Shown: positions 9,850-19,148, counted from the stretch's first letter. The stretch: 64,000 bases of DNA from Paenibacillus alvei DSM 29 (GCF_000293805.1 NZ_AMBZ01000006.1:124001-188000); one strand, 5' to 3'. Notes: generated from the letters alone by a model not told the origin. Translations and numbers: made by a program.

Positions 9850-10103
9850 TTTTGAACATGCTGTGCAAATCCTTCCTTATTGTTTTTGGTGTATTTAGTA
9901 TTAAAAGTAAAATTTTCTTTTATTCTTAAAATCCGAAAGAAATTTCTTGTGAATCAACCCACCAAAAAAATGCACTAAATGAGGCTCAAAACAGAACATT
10001 AGTACTTGTGTAATTCATGGCATTATGAAGCCAAATGATCACGGTTAAAAAGGATTGAATCGAAGAATAGCTAGAAATAAAGTTATAGGACTGTAATCAC
10101 TGA
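9850..10103. other. Stretch without a recognisable gene
   Basis: This AT-rich stretch contains stops in all frames on both strands. No promoter, hairpin or RNA gene stood out. It may be decayed DNA associated with the coding-like relic that follows. Confidence 0.4.
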
Positions 10104-10310
10104 TTATGGGGTAGAGTCATTAAAAATGAATTTATATTTATAGAACTAAATTGCGAACTACGGCAAACAGGGACAGGATTCCTTATATTTCCGCAAAAAC
10201 GAACATTAGAGGGTTTCTCCACACCGGAAGTTGTCTATTTAAATGCTCAGCCCAGTTCTATCCAAGCTGGTCCCGAGGATCATAAAATGTATGTGATTGA
10301 TGCATTATAA
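10104..10310 (+). pseudogene. Coding-like relic of unknown family
   Basis: An open frame without a plausible start codon reads NEFIFIELNCELRQTG, then FLIFPQKRTLEGFSTPEVV, then IQAGPEDHKMYVIDAL before TAA. The composition and the alternation of hydrophobic strands and turns look like real protein rather than chance. Upstream the frame closes at 10101. I do not recognise the family. It is probably the 3-prime end of a lost gene, and the strong plus-strand terminator at 10.5 kb may have belonged to it. Confidence 0.35.
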
Positions 10311-10491
10311 GGGGCTACACATTGTTTACATGTATTCTTTTAATAGTTTGACAATCTATAAAATGAACTTCGTCTTTCATATGACGAAGAGCCATTCCAT
10401 TGAGGCATTGTCCCAACAATTCCCCCTAAAGTACATGGATTGCTTGAAGCCTGCCTTGGCAATGACAGCCTCATTCTAGAGTGTATAATGC

Positions 10492-10522
10492 AAAACGACC
10501 CACAAGAGGGTCGTTTTTTTTT
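10492..10522 (+). terminator. Rho-independent terminator
   Basis: AAAACGACCC at 10492-10501 pairs with GGGTCGTTTT at 10508-10517 around a six-base loop. It is followed by a long T run on the plus strand. No intact plus-strand gene lies directly upstream, so it probably outlived its gene. It could also act weakly on minus-strand transcripts. Confidence 0.8.
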
Positions 10523-10693
10523 CTAAGTGTTCTTCTTATGGATCACAGTTCATGAGGGCAGGGCTTTTCTTCATTTTTACTCAAGGTTCGACCACTAACG
10601 CCATAACAAAACCGTCATAGCCTTTGCTTCCAACGGTTTGCATCGCTGTCGCACATAAGCGGGGCTCAGCAGCAATCAGTTCAAAGAAGCTGT

Positions 10694-11698
10694 TCATTCT
10701 GCTGCCTTCCGAATGTCCGCAAGCTGTGCTGACGAAGGATGTCGTAACGCCTCCAAAACAGCCTGAGCTTCATACCCATCTCGGAAATCGAAATAATCGG
10801 CCCGCTCTCCGTGAATGGCACGAATGACCTGCACCGCCATCGGAACTTCCTCCATATCTTCTACGGCGACATTCGCCAGTGGCTGTCCAATTGCTCCAAC
10901 ATGAAGCCGATTCCAATTTTCGAGAGAAATCGTACCTTCACTGCCATAAATAACGAGAGAAACTCGTTCCTCTCCTGCCATACCCGATAAGCCATCCACA
11001 TAAATCGGAATTTCACTGTTCAGCAGCATTTTTGCTCGTATCCCCGTTTCGCAGCGTTCTTCATCTGCTGGCAGCTCCAGTTCACTCTGAACATGCGTAA
11101 TCGTGCCAAACAGCTTCTGAATAACATGAATCCAGTGAACGCCTACCTCTAGAACGAATCCCCCCTGCGCCCGGGTCGAGATCCAACTGTTATGCTGCCA
11201 GCTGCGCGGCCATGTTGGAAAATGCAGGATAAGTTCCATGCTGCGGATCGTTCCAATGGCCTGTTCCTTGATCATCTGCTCCATTCGTTTCACAGACGGC
11301 TCATGCGGCATCGAGAAATGAATAGCATGAACAACGTTCGCTTCTTCTGCCAGCTTGAGCAATTCAGCAGCTTCTTGTAAATTGTTAGCAAGCGGCTTCT
11401 CACAGAAGACATGGATTTTCTTGCGCAATGCCGCGCATACGATATCATAATGATAGGCAGGAGGAACAGATACGTATAGAAGATTGATGTCCATTTCCTC
11501 TAGCATCTTGCTATAATCAGCATAGTACTTCACATGCGGGTAATCTTGCTGATACTGCTCTCGCGATTCAGAATTCGCCTCGCATATCGCTACCAATTCC
11601 ACCTGTTCTGCCAACGCTGGACTGGAAATGGTTCGAATCATGTACCTGCCCATATTTCCTAGGCCGACAATCGCTAGTTTGATTTTGTCCTTCGTCAT
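10694..11698 (-). CDS. Gfo/Idh/MocA family NAD(P)-dependent oxidoreductase
   Basis: This 334-residue cytosolic dehydrogenase has an N-terminal Rossmann fold with GLGNMG at residues 12-17. The family EKP motif follows at about residues 100-102 (CEKPLANN), and a C-terminal substrate domain contains GVHWIHVIQKLFG. The family oxidises or reduces sugars, inositols and related polyols with NAD(P). The substrate cannot be told here. Its start overlaps the stop of the upstream DUF2625 gene by four bases (ATGA), so the two are translationally coupled. Confidence 0.9.
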   Translation of the reverse strand: MTKDKIKLAIVGLGNMGRYMIRTISSPALAEQVELVAICEANSESREQYQQDYPHVKYYADYSKMLEEMDINLLYVSVPPAYHYDIVCAALRKKIHVFCEKPLANNLQEAAELLKLAEEANVVHAIHFSMPHEPSVKRMEQMIKEQAIGTIRSMELILHFPTWPRSWQHNSWISTRAQGGFVLEVGVHWIHVIQKLFGTITHVQSELELPADEERCETGIRAKMLLNSEIPIYVDGLSGMAGEERVSLVIYGSEGTISLENWNRLHVGAIGQPLANVAVEDMEEVPMAVQVIRAIHGERADYFDFRDGYEAQAVLEALRHPSSAQLADIRKAAE

Positions 11699-12354
11699 TG
11701 TTCGCTCTCCATTCCATTCCTAGATTGTATGTAAGAATTCCACAATTCCGCAACAGGAGCAGCTTTCCTGCTGCTGTGCTCAGCTGAGCCTTCTTCCGTC
11801 CACAACGGCGGGAAATAACTGATGGCTTCATTCCTTTTTAGCGCAGCAATATCGTTCTCCCAGTCATTCCATCTGAATGTACGGTAAAAAAGCGCCAAGT
11901 CTCCATTCGCCAGCCACTCACAAAAATCGGAGTACAACAATTCCGTGTCCTCCCACTCTAGCGTATCCGGGGCGAAATAGTAGACGTGGTTTCCTTCGCT
12001 CTCAAAGCAGCCTCCATTCAGGGCAAAAAAACCACCTGCCAAGTCATATGCAATCATGCATGCGCCATGCAGCGGCATAATTCCAATATCATCACCGAAG
12101 CCATTCCAACTTAGTAAATCGCCGAATACAGCATCATTCCCAGAGCCGAGCAGCTTAATCCATCCGCCATCCACCAGAACGCCTCCCGAACGACGAGCAA
12201 TCGCACCTATGTAACTGCGTTCGCTGACTTGCAGTATCGCTCCTGTATTCTTTCCTCGTACAGGATCGGCTGACAAAACATTTATGCGATTGTTTCCATT
12301 TTCAAATAACTGGAGAATCTCCTTCCATGTCTGCTCATTCACGGCATTACTCAT
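11695..12354 (-). CDS. DUF2625 family protein
   Basis: The protein has about 219 residues when started at 12354 (MSNAVNEQTWKEI), where AAGGGA stands at normal distance. A longer frame begins at 12468 but lacks that support. Diagnostic DUF2625 segments are GGVLVDGGWIKLLGSG and LSWNGFGDDIGIMPLHGACMIAYDLAGG, followed by NHVYYFAPDTLEWEDT. The family is of unknown function. It lies directly before, and overlaps, the Gfo/Idh oxidoreductase. Confidence 0.82.
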   Translation of the reverse strand: MSNAVNEQTWKEILQLFENGNNRINVLSADPVRGKNTGAILQVSERSYIGAIARRSGGVLVDGGWIKLLGSGNDAVFGDLLSWNGFGDDIGIMPLHGACMIAYDLAGGFFALNGGCFESEGNHVYYFAPDTLEWEDTELLYSDFCEWLANGDLALFYRTFRWNDWENDIAALKRNEAISYFPPLWTEEGSAEHSSRKAAPVAELWNSYIQSRNGMESEQ

Positions 12355-12559
12355 GATCTCATTCCCTTCTGCGACATGATATTCTTGTTGATAGAATGTG
12401 CGAATAACCTTCTCTCCATCACGATGTCTACCTGACTTACTATGCGCTATATGTACCAATACCGTCAATCCAAATGAAATCGATATGATAGATTAAGATA
12501 CCCGTTCCATTCCCTGATAGGACTTGTCTCATTGTCATTGAAAAACAAGGTTAGGTTGC

Positions 12560-12591
12560 AAGGGACATCCTAGTTCGTTCGGGATGCCCTT
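12560..12591. terminator. Possible hairpin after the SDR gene
   Basis: AAGGGACATCC and GGATGCCCTT form a stem with one bulge around a ten-base loop. The T tail is poor on both strands. It lies between the SDR gene and the DUF2625 gene and may end SDR transcription on the minus strand. Confidence 0.35.
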
Positions 12592-12684
12592 CATTTGCAG
12601 CCTTGGCAGAAAGTTACAGGTTGTCCTAGCTAAGATACATGGATAACGGAAGTATTATTTGATATCCCTTATTTGCATATCACT

Positions 12685-13554
12685 TTACAGTCCAAGTTTT
12701 GTGGCATAGTTGCCCCAGTGTGGTCTATTCCCATCCTCGTCAACGAAGTCATACCAATCAGAAAGTCCCCAGGAGCTGAGAGTTTGTCCCGTTTTCTCCA
12801 TTTTCTTCGGATCAGCCGCAAGCGCAGCAATCGCCCTTCCGACATATATGGGTGTTTCCGACATGATGAAATGTGGATCCTGCTTCACCGCATCCTTCCA
12901 ATTCTCCTTTTTAACGCCGAAAAGGTCGAGCATCGCCTCCGAACGCAAAAATCCGGGAGTAACCGCAACAGCAGTAACCCCATGCGAACGCAATTATTCC
13001 GCCATAGCTGCTGCCAAATGAATCGCCGACACTTTTGCTAAACTATAATACAAGTTTCCACGATAACGATAGTCAACGCCATCCGTAATCTCGATAATAA
13101 GCCCTTGCTTCCGTTCTACCATCAGCGGTGCGCCATAATAGCTCGTTATCATGTGGGAATGAACCGCCCGTTCCTGCATGAGCAATCCATCTTCAAGTGA
13201 ATGCTCCCAGAATGACTTGCCCCAATCCGTCAATGGATCACCGCCCCATACATCATTCGCCAGAATATCAAGGCGACCATTTTGTTCGTTCCGCACTTTT
13301 TCGAACAGGGCTTTCACTTCATCTTCCTTCGTATGATCCACCTGTACCGGTATCCCGATTCCTCCATATGCCGCTACGATTTCTGCCGTATCCTCGATCG
13401 TTTCCGTTCGCTGCATATCGGATTGCACCGCTCGTGTGCTTCTCCCTGTGCAGTATACAGTCGCTCCCGCTTCCCCCAGCATTGCCGCGATCCCGCGCCC
13501 TGCCCCTCTCGTAGCTCCCGCTACAACCGCAATTTGATTCTGCAATGGTTTCAT
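12685..13554 (-). pseudogene. Short-chain dehydrogenase/reductase (interrupted by a stop codon)
   Basis: One continuous frame carries a complete SDR of about 289 residues apart from a TAA at 12991-12993, between AAAMAE and LRSHGVTAVAVTPG. The cofactor motif GATRGAG is at residues 13-19 and the catalytic Y170-x-x-x-K174 (YSLAK) precedes the stop. After it come the PGFLRSEAM loop and a typical C-terminus. A single substitution such as GAA or CAA to TAA explains the break. It is divergent from a WYL-domain regulator with an operator-like dyad between them. Readthrough or a sequencing error could make it functional. Confidence 0.8.
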
Positions 13555-13605
13555 GCAGTTACCTCCTCATTAGATTTGACTTTTTCTTTAGTGTAAAGGA
13601 AGATA

Positions 13606-13624
13606 TATGACAACCACTGTCATA
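13606..13624. promoter_or_regulatory. Operator-like dyad between the SDR and WYL regulator genes
   Basis: TATGACA at 13606-13612 and TGTCATA at 13618-13624 form a perfect 7-bp inverted repeat with a 5-bp gap. It lies midway between the two divergent start codons. It is the natural candidate for binding by the adjacent WYL regulator. Confidence 0.6.
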
Positions 13625-13675
13625 TTAAAATAGATCAGATAAACATTACCTGATATAAGAGAAAGGAGCTGTCAC

Positions 13676-14632
13676 ATGCGAGCCGATCGATTAATGTCTA
13701 TTATGCTCATGCTGCAAAGCTATGGCAAAATGACAACACGAGACCTAGCCCAGCAACTGGAGGTATCTGAAAGAACCATTATGCGTGATATGGAGTCCCT
13801 AAGTATAGCCGGTATCCCGGTTTATGCGGAGCGTGGTTCCAACGGAGGATGGTCGTTGTCAGAAGGATATCGAACGCAATTAACGGGAATGAAGCCGCAA
13901 GAATTGATGTCATTGCTCTTAATGAAGTCCTCGTCATTAGTGGACGATCTCGGTCTTCGGCAAGAACTCGACAATGCTTATCACAAATTGCTTGCCGCTA
14001 GTCCGATTGGAATGAGGAGAGACGCCGACATCGCCAGAGAACGTATACACATTGACGGCGCGGGATGGCGCCAAACGGAAGATACTGCTCAATACTTATC
14101 AATTGTGCAGGAGGCCGTATGGATACAGCATAAGCTGCGCATCACTTATGAACGACATGACAGTATTGTGGTTCGAGACATCATGCCGCTCGGATTAGTT
14201 GCCAAACGAGGAGTATGGTATGTCGCAGCTCAAGTAGAAGACGGATTCCGCAGCTATCGCATTTCACGGATACGCGATGCAGAAATGTTGAATCAAGCTT
14301 TTACTCGTCCTGACGGGTTCGACCTGGCTTTCTATTGGGAGGAATCCACGAAGCAATTTACATCTACCCTGCCTCGCTATCCTGTACGAATTCGTGTAAG
14401 AGATGATTTACTTCAGCGACTCAAGCATGAACGATACGCGAAATTACTGCAAATCGAGCCTGCTCATCAAGGCTGGCATTATGCTGATGTGGAGTTCCAT
14501 ACGCTTGATTCAGCTGCCGAGATCATCCTTGGATTTGGTGCTGCTATGGTAGCTCTTGAACCCGCAGAACTGCGAGGCAAAGTCATAAGCGAAATACGAA
14601 ATATGCTGTCGACATACGAGGGAGAACAATAG
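13676..14632 (+). CDS. HTH/WYL-domain transcriptional regulator (YafY type)
   Basis: This 318-residue regulator has an N-terminal DeoR-like winged helix, residues 1-60, with TTRDLAQQLEVSERTIMRDMESLSIAGIPV. A linker and a WYL domain follow, containing IMPLGLVAKRGVWYVAAQ and FRSYRISRI. WYL domains sense small ligands or nucleic acids. The start has AAAGGAG seven bases upstream. It is divergent from the SDR gene, an arrangement in which such regulators usually control the neighbouring reductase. Confidence 0.92.
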   Translation: MRADRLMSIMLMLQSYGKMTTRDLAQQLEVSERTIMRDMESLSIAGIPVYAERGSNGGWSLSEGYRTQLTGMKPQELMSLLLMKSSSLVDDLGLRQELDNAYHKLLAASPIGMRRDADIARERIHIDGAGWRQTEDTAQYLSIVQEAVWIQHKLRITYERHDSIVVRDIMPLGLVAKRGVWYVAAQVEDGFRSYRISRIRDAEMLNQAFTRPDGFDLAFYWEESTKQFTSTLPRYPVRIRVRDDLLQRLKHERYAKLLQIEPAHQGWHYADVEFHTLDSAAEIILGFGAAMVALEPAELRGKVISEIRNMLSTYEGEQ

Positions 14633-14663
14633 AGTAATCCATTGTGATCTCCCTCGCCTCCTG

Positions 14664-15713
14664 CTAGCTTTCTAAGCATGCCAATATATCGTCACGAGTC
14701 AGCTCGTAATGCATCCAGCGCAGCCGCTCGTTGACTTCTTGCCATAGTCCCTCTTCTGCTTTGCGAAGCGTTGTGCCCACTTTATCCATGCGGAATGGCC
14801 GAATGATGTTATACAGCATATTAACAGCAGACCGTTCCACATCTGTTAACGAGTATTGCTGGGTGTAGCCGTTATAAAAATGCTTAAAGCGCTGCTCCAT
14901 ATATGCGCATTTTTCCCGATCCAGCCATTCTTCCCGGTAACATTCAAAGCAAAGAAAAATACCCTCCTGCATCATATACGTCACGAATTTATCATTACCA
15001 GCTAAATTATAATCAATAATTCCTGCAAATCTCTTCTCTTCATTCACTAAAATATTATTTGTCGAGAAATCTCCTTGTACACCGCCTGCAGGCAAAGATG
15101 GAAATATAGCCTCTAATTGCTTGCGCTTGTGATTGTATATCTTCCATATTTCTTCTACCAATCGAACATTTGCTTGCGAATTCCTCAACTGCTCGTACCA
15201 TGACAGCGCATCACTATAATTTTCCTCATCTGGATCTAGCAGAACATACGGGCTGCCCCATGCATATTCGATCCCCTCACGCTTCGCAGCAGTATGCATA
15301 CTTCCTATGCAGGCTCCCACTTGATACAGAAATTCGGGGCTCAAATCCTCCAAGTCGATCTCCAAATCATCTAATGTCTTAGCAGGCATGAATTCTTCTG
15401 CCCAGTAATGGAACTGTTTATTGTCGATTGTTATGACAGACCCGTAAGCGCCATTCCTCGAACAATAAAATTGTGGCGTAGCAATGCCATTTCGGCGGTA
15501 CACGGAAGCTAACTGGGCCCATCCCGCGATCTTGCTGCTGTCCGTATACGAATTGTTGTAGCACTTTAAAACGATGTTTTCTCCACTCGTCGTGTTAACG
15601 ATCGCGACATATCGGTGTTCATCCTCCCAACTATTATCAATTAAGCGATAGGAATCAACTGTATCATCCATATACATCTGTAACATGTTCTCCACATACA
15701 TTTTCGTAATCAT
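14664..15713 (-). CDS. APH/CotS-like phosphotransferase family protein
   Basis: The protein is about 349 residues from the ATG at 15713 (MITKMYVENM), which has AAGGGTG upstream. The frame opens 11 codons earlier without support. The aminoglycoside-phosphotransferase fold is shown by the catalytic loop GGVQGDFSTNNILV, where Asp replaces the usual HGD with QGD, and by the metal-binding AGIIDYNLAG. Members phosphorylate small hydroxyl or amino substrates, and spore-coat CotS proteins belong here too. The missing catalytic-loop His is worth noting. The substrate is unknown. Confidence 0.82.
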   Translation of the reverse strand: MITKMYVENMLQMYMDDTVDSYRLIDNSWEDEHRYVAIVNTTSGENIVLKCYNNSYTDSSKIAGWAQLASVYRRNGIATPQFYCSRNGAYGSVITIDNKQFHYWAEEFMPAKTLDDLEIDLEDLSPEFLYQVGACIGSMHTAAKREGIEYAWGSPYVLLDPDEENYSDALSWYEQLRNSQANVRLVEEIWKIYNHKRKQLEAIFPSLPAGGVQGDFSTNNILVNEEKRFAGIIDYNLAGNDKFVTYMMQEGIFLCFECYREEWLDREKCAYMEQRFKHFYNGYTQQYSLTDVERSAVNMLYNIIRPFRMDKVGTTLRKAEEGLWQEVNERLRWMHYELTRDDILACLES

Positions 15714-15888
15714 CGTCTGGTCACCCTTGTGAGCAAGATTTTTCAATCATTTTCTAAAACGACACGGAATCCTCTTAATCTGCCTATCTATCTTGAAAAT
15801 ATCTAATTGTTAAACAAGCCTTTTACAGGTACAGCCACATATAAGTGATATATTACCAAATTAAATGCAAATTTTGTTAACAATTCTG

Positions 15889-15933
15889 TTGACAAGGACT
15901 TTTTCGTTTAATTTTATATAACCATACGGTTAT
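15889..15933 (+). promoter_or_regulatory. Promoter and operator of the ArsR-type regulator
   Basis: TTGACA at 15889-15894 and TTTATA at 15913-15918 form a SigA-like promoter with an 18-bp spacer. Directly at the -10, ATAACC at 15918-15923 and GGTTAT at 15928-15933 form an inverted repeat. Its position over the promoter and eight bases before the GTG start suggests autorepression by the ArsR-family protein. Confidence 0.65.
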
Positions 15934-15940
15934 ATGTGAG

Positions 15941-16261
15941 GTGAGTATTACGGATATTTATCGTGTTCTAAGTGAACCGACATGGGGGACGATTCTTCAT
16001 ATGCTTGCGCAAGGTGAACGAACGCAGTCGGATTTTGTTCAGTTTTTCCACATCTCTCAACCCGCCGTTAAAAAGCACTTGCAAATTTTATTAGAAGAAG
16101 GAGTGATTAGCGAGCAGAAGCAAGGGAAATACCGAATTTACCGTTTTGAGCATGCCTTGCTGCAATCTGCATATCAATCCCTCTTGCAAGATATGGGGTA
16201 CATATTAGGAGATCGCTTAACTCGACTCAAAACATTTTTGGAAGGTGAGGATAACCAATGA
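15941..16261 (+). CDS. ArsR family winged-helix regulator
   Basis: This 106-residue protein starts with GTG. The ArsR fold is seen in YRVLSEPTWGTILHMLAQGERTQSDFVQFF, the recognition helix SQPAVKKHLQILLEEGVI and the wing EQKQGKYRIYRF. No metal-binding CxC motif is present, so it belongs to the non-metal group often paired with an SRPBCC/AHSA1 gene. That partner starts four bases before its stop codon (ATGA overlap) but is broken. Confidence 0.88.
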   Translation: MSITDIYRVLSEPTWGTILHMLAQGERTQSDFVQFFHISQPAVKKHLQILLEEGVISEQKQGKYRIYRFEHALLQSAYQSLLQDMGYILGDRLTRLKTFLEGEDNQ

Positions 16262-16455
16262 ACAGCTTACAATCCGTGAAGATAGATATGCTTATCGAAG
16301 CACCCATTGATAAGGTATGGAGCGCATTAACAGAAGCAGGGCAATTAACTCGCTCTGGAACTCTACTTTTCCTTCAAAACTTGAAGTGCGTATATGAGAC
16401 TGGTCAGGAACACGCGAAAAGATGTGGAGAACATGGATCGGCATTCAGCATATGA
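16258..16455 (+). pseudogene. SRPBCC/AHSA1 family fragment
   Basis: The first 30 residues (SVKIDMLIEAPIDKVWSALTE followed by AGQLT) are the canonical N-terminus of an activator-of-Hsp90-like SRPBCC domain. After that the frame becomes meaningless, and pieces such as FPSKLEV can be seen in another frame before homology ends near 16375. An intact member would have about 150 residues. The gene overlaps the ArsR regulator in the usual two-gene arrangement and has lost its 3-prime part. Confidence 0.7.
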
Positions 16456-16717
16456 CGTCCATCCGCAAGACGGGCAGCCGGCTGGCTCCAAAGTATTGAC
16501 GGTTAAGGGCTCTTCCCCAGCCGCTGCTGCTGGACTCCAACCTGATGACATCATAGTGAACATCAACAACACGACCATTTCCAGCTACTCAGACTTGGAA
16601 GCAGCCATCCGTGAACTGGCGATTGATGAGCAATTTAGCCTAACCGTATGGCGTAACGGAGATATCATCAGCATTACTTGCAGCATTGGCAGCTATCCCG
16701 TTCCATATTGCGCATAG
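16394..16717 (+). pseudogene. PDZ-domain C-terminal fragment
   Basis: The frame encodes a PDZ domain with VLTVKGSSPAAAAGLQPDDIIVNINNTTI, then a YSDLEAAIRELAIDEQFSLTVWRNG segment. This arrangement is typical of the end of HtrA-like or other PDZ proteases. No protease domain precedes it and no ribosome binding site is evident. It adjoins the truncated SRPBCC gene, which suggests that a deletion brought the tail of an unrelated gene here. A free-standing small PDZ protein is less likely. Confidence 0.6.
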
Positions 16718-16740
16718 GCATCATTCTGATCGAATTGAAA

Positions 16741-16777
16741 AAGAGCAGATCGTTTATCTATCAAACGATCTGCTCTT
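16741..16777. terminator. Bidirectional hairpin terminator
   Basis: AAGAGCAGATCGTTT at 16741-16755 pairs perfectly with AAACGATCTGCTCTT at 16763-16777 around a seven-base loop. It lies between the PDZ fragment and the convergent TetR gene. T runs are short, but the stem is very strong. Confidence 0.75.
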
Positions 16778-16859
16778 CCCTTCTTATTGAATGATGCATG
16801 GAATATTTACTAATCAGCTTAGCTTTTATAGATTCTATCGATTTACGTGATCGTTGCGA

Positions 16860-17456
16860 CTAACTTGGTTTCATTCGTAACCCTCCCAATACGACTTCCA
16901 AGCTATGCAACGCAACGGCCAGCTCCTTCTCTGTATCCGGAGTATTAGCTAACCAAAAGGCTGTGTTCACAAGTCCGCCGTTCAACATCCGCGCTAATGC
17001 ATGACTATCCGTGACCGCAATGATTCCTTCGTCCATAAATTGCTGAAGCATAGATGCCATTGTCGTCAAGCATTGAGAATGAGATGCATGAGTAAATCCA
17101 TTGCCTAGGACGGAAGGCGCATCTCTAAGGACGATGCGCTGAATTTCAGGCTCAATTGCCATCTCGATATACGCTCGGCATCGGCCTACAAAGCCTTCCC
17201 ATGTCGTTGCTGCCGCTTCCGAAATATCGTGAAGACGATTATCCATCTCTAGATCAATTTCTTCAACAACTGCCGCGAGTAAGCCTTTTTTATCGCCAAA
17301 ATGATGGTACAGCGCACCTCGCGTCAATCCTACGGAAGCGGTTAACTCATCCATGGACGTATTTGCATATCCGATTGTTCCGAAAGCTTCTCTTGCCGCT
17401 TCGAGCAGTTTCCTCCTTGTCTCTTCGATCATTTCTTTTCTTGCTTTTCGAACCAT
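16860..17456 (-). CDS. TetR/AcrR family repressor of the adjacent MFS gene
   Basis: This is a 198-residue regulator started at 17456 (MVRKARKEM), just after AGGAGGGGAC. The N-terminal TetR helix-turn-helix is ARKEMIEETRRKLLEAAREAF, then GYANTSMDELTASVGLTRGALYHHFGDKKGLL. The C-terminal ligand domain is TetR_C-like. The gene is divergent from an MFS transporter whose promoter is overlapped by two identical-type dyads, so it should repress that transporter and probably itself. Confidence 0.9.
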   Translation of the reverse strand: MVRKARKEMIEETRRKLLEAAREAFGTIGYANTSMDELTASVGLTRGALYHHFGDKKGLLAAVVEEIDLEMDNRLHDISEAAATTWEGFVGRCRAYIEMAIEPEIQRIVLRDAPSVLGNGFTHASHSQCLTTMASMLQQFMDEGIIAVTDSHALARMLNGGLVNTAFWLANTPDTEKELAVALHSLEVVLGGLRMKPS

Positions 17457-17599
17457 GTCCCCTCCTGCACCGTTTGCTGCTTGCACGATGCTAGCTCAGT
17501 TTTATATTTCGTTCTATTCTACAACAAAATTTGAAATTAACAAGATTGATAAACTATAGAACCGGGTTATTTCATACCGTATTTTTCCTCATCTTTTTA

Positions 17600-17648
17600 T
17601 TGACATACGCAACGTATGTGAATATTATATTTGCATACGCTTCGTATG
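17600..17648 (+). promoter_or_regulatory. MFS promoter with two TetR-type operators
   Basis: TTGACA at 17600-17605 and TATTAT at 17623-17628 form a promoter with an exact 17-bp spacer. CATACG-n3-CGTATG occurs twice, at 17604-17618 overlapping the -35 and at 17634-17648 just after the -10. The centres are 30 bp apart, about three helical turns, which would allow two dimers to bind on one face of the DNA. Confidence 0.8.
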
Positions 17649-17692
17649 TAAATGGGAATCACTCTATTTTTAGCAAGGAGGATCATTGTAAT

Positions 17693-18948
17693 ATGTTACG
17701 TGCTTATCGAGAATTATTCACCGCTCCTGGCTCGTTTATTTTTCTTCCGCTGGATTTATTGCCAGAATGCCGATCTCTATGACTGGAATCGGCTTGGTTA
17801 CCATGATTGCTCAGATGCGCGGGGAATACGGCCTCGCTGGGGCCATCGCCGCCACCTTTGCCTTGGCTTCGGCGCTGCTTGCCCCGCAAGTATCCCGATT
17901 GGTTGACCGGATGGGACAATCACGAGTTCTTCGCCCCGCAGCAGCGCTAAGCATAATCTCCATATTGGCTCTGCTGCTATGTGCCCGATTGGGCGCGCCC
18001 GATTGGACGCTCTTCCTGTTTGCGGTTATGGCTGGCTGCATGCCCAGCATGCCCGCAATGGTGCGTGCACGTTGGACGGAACTGTATCGAGGATCGCCCA
18101 AACTACACACCGCTTATTCCTTTGAATCCGTCGTAGATGAAATTTGCTTTATTATCGGACCTGTCATTTCAGTTGGATTATGCGTGTCCGTTTTTCCGGA
18201 AGCCGGCCCTCTCGCTGCTTGCTTATTTATGGCATTTGGCATTGTTCTTTTTACGCTGCATAAGGGCAGCGAGCCGGCAGTACAGCCGCAGCACAACGCG
18301 AGTCAGGGGTCTGTGTTCCAAATCGGCGCACTGCGTTTGCTGGCTCTTACGCTTGCTGCAATCGGCACGATATTTGGAACCGTAGATGTTGTAAGTGTTG
18401 CCTTTGCCGAGCAGCAGGGGAACACAATTGCAGCCAGCTACGTTCTGTCTGTCTACGCTATCGGATCATGCTTGGCAGGTCTCATCTTCGGCACACTCAA
18501 AATCAGCATGCCGCTAAATCGTCAGTTTGCAATTGCAGTTAGTTTTTCGATGGTAACCTTGCTTCCTCTGTTTATCGTGAACAATCTGACTACACTGGCT
18601 ATTACCGTCTTCTTCTCAGGTATGTCCGTCGCACCTACGATGATTATTACGATGGGACTAGTGGAGAAAATCGTTCCTGGACATCAGTTGACCGAAGGCA
18701 TGACATGGGCAACTACAGGACTAGGTATTGGGGTTGCACTTGGCTCTGGGATTGCTGGCTGGGTGGTGGATCATTTTGGTGTACATATGGGTTTCATGGT
18801 GGCAATTGCAGCTGGTGTGCTTGCACTTGGAATTATGGCAGGTGGATATAAAGCCCTGTGCTCAGCATACAACCTTGCAGCCGTTAGATATGACAGGGAT
18901 TCAGGATATCCAATAGATTTGCAGAGCAACAGAACAACTGATTGCTGA
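17693..18948 (+). pseudogene. MFS transporter (frameshifted near the start)
   Basis: This is a roughly 418-residue major facilitator with 12 predicted membrane segments, of the drug- or metabolite-efflux type. The true start is the ATG at 17693, 11 bases after AAGGAGG. It reads MLRAYRELFTAPGSFIF and then goes out of frame at a T5 run (17739-17743). The continuing frame resumes with SAGFIARMPISMTGIGLV. One extra T would join them. Read as is, only a frame from 17767 is open and it lacks a ribosome binding site. Neighbouring TetR and operators indicate an inducible exporter. Confidence 0.8.
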
Positions 18949-19148
18949 CGTTCCTCTCCCTTATTGACCAATTATCAAATGGATCTACAATCAAATTAGC
19001 AATCATTTCTCATATTTCCAGAAATTAATGACCTTATATTACCGTATGCTACCTCTTTTATTATCATTAATTCAATTAGCAGCAATAAAGACACCATTGC
19101 TTCATCACAATCGCTTCGTTTATTCAGCAATAAAAGGAGGAAGTAAAA

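Noticed and set aside
10297-10479. A 60-codon plus-strand open frame just before the terminator at 10.5 kb
   Set aside because: It has no ribosome binding site and no recognisable pattern; the relic upstream in another frame is the better coding candidate.
17767-18948. The MFS frame starting at 17767 as an independent complete gene
   Set aside because: It lacks the first membrane segment and a ribosome binding site; the perfect start lies at 17693 in another frame.
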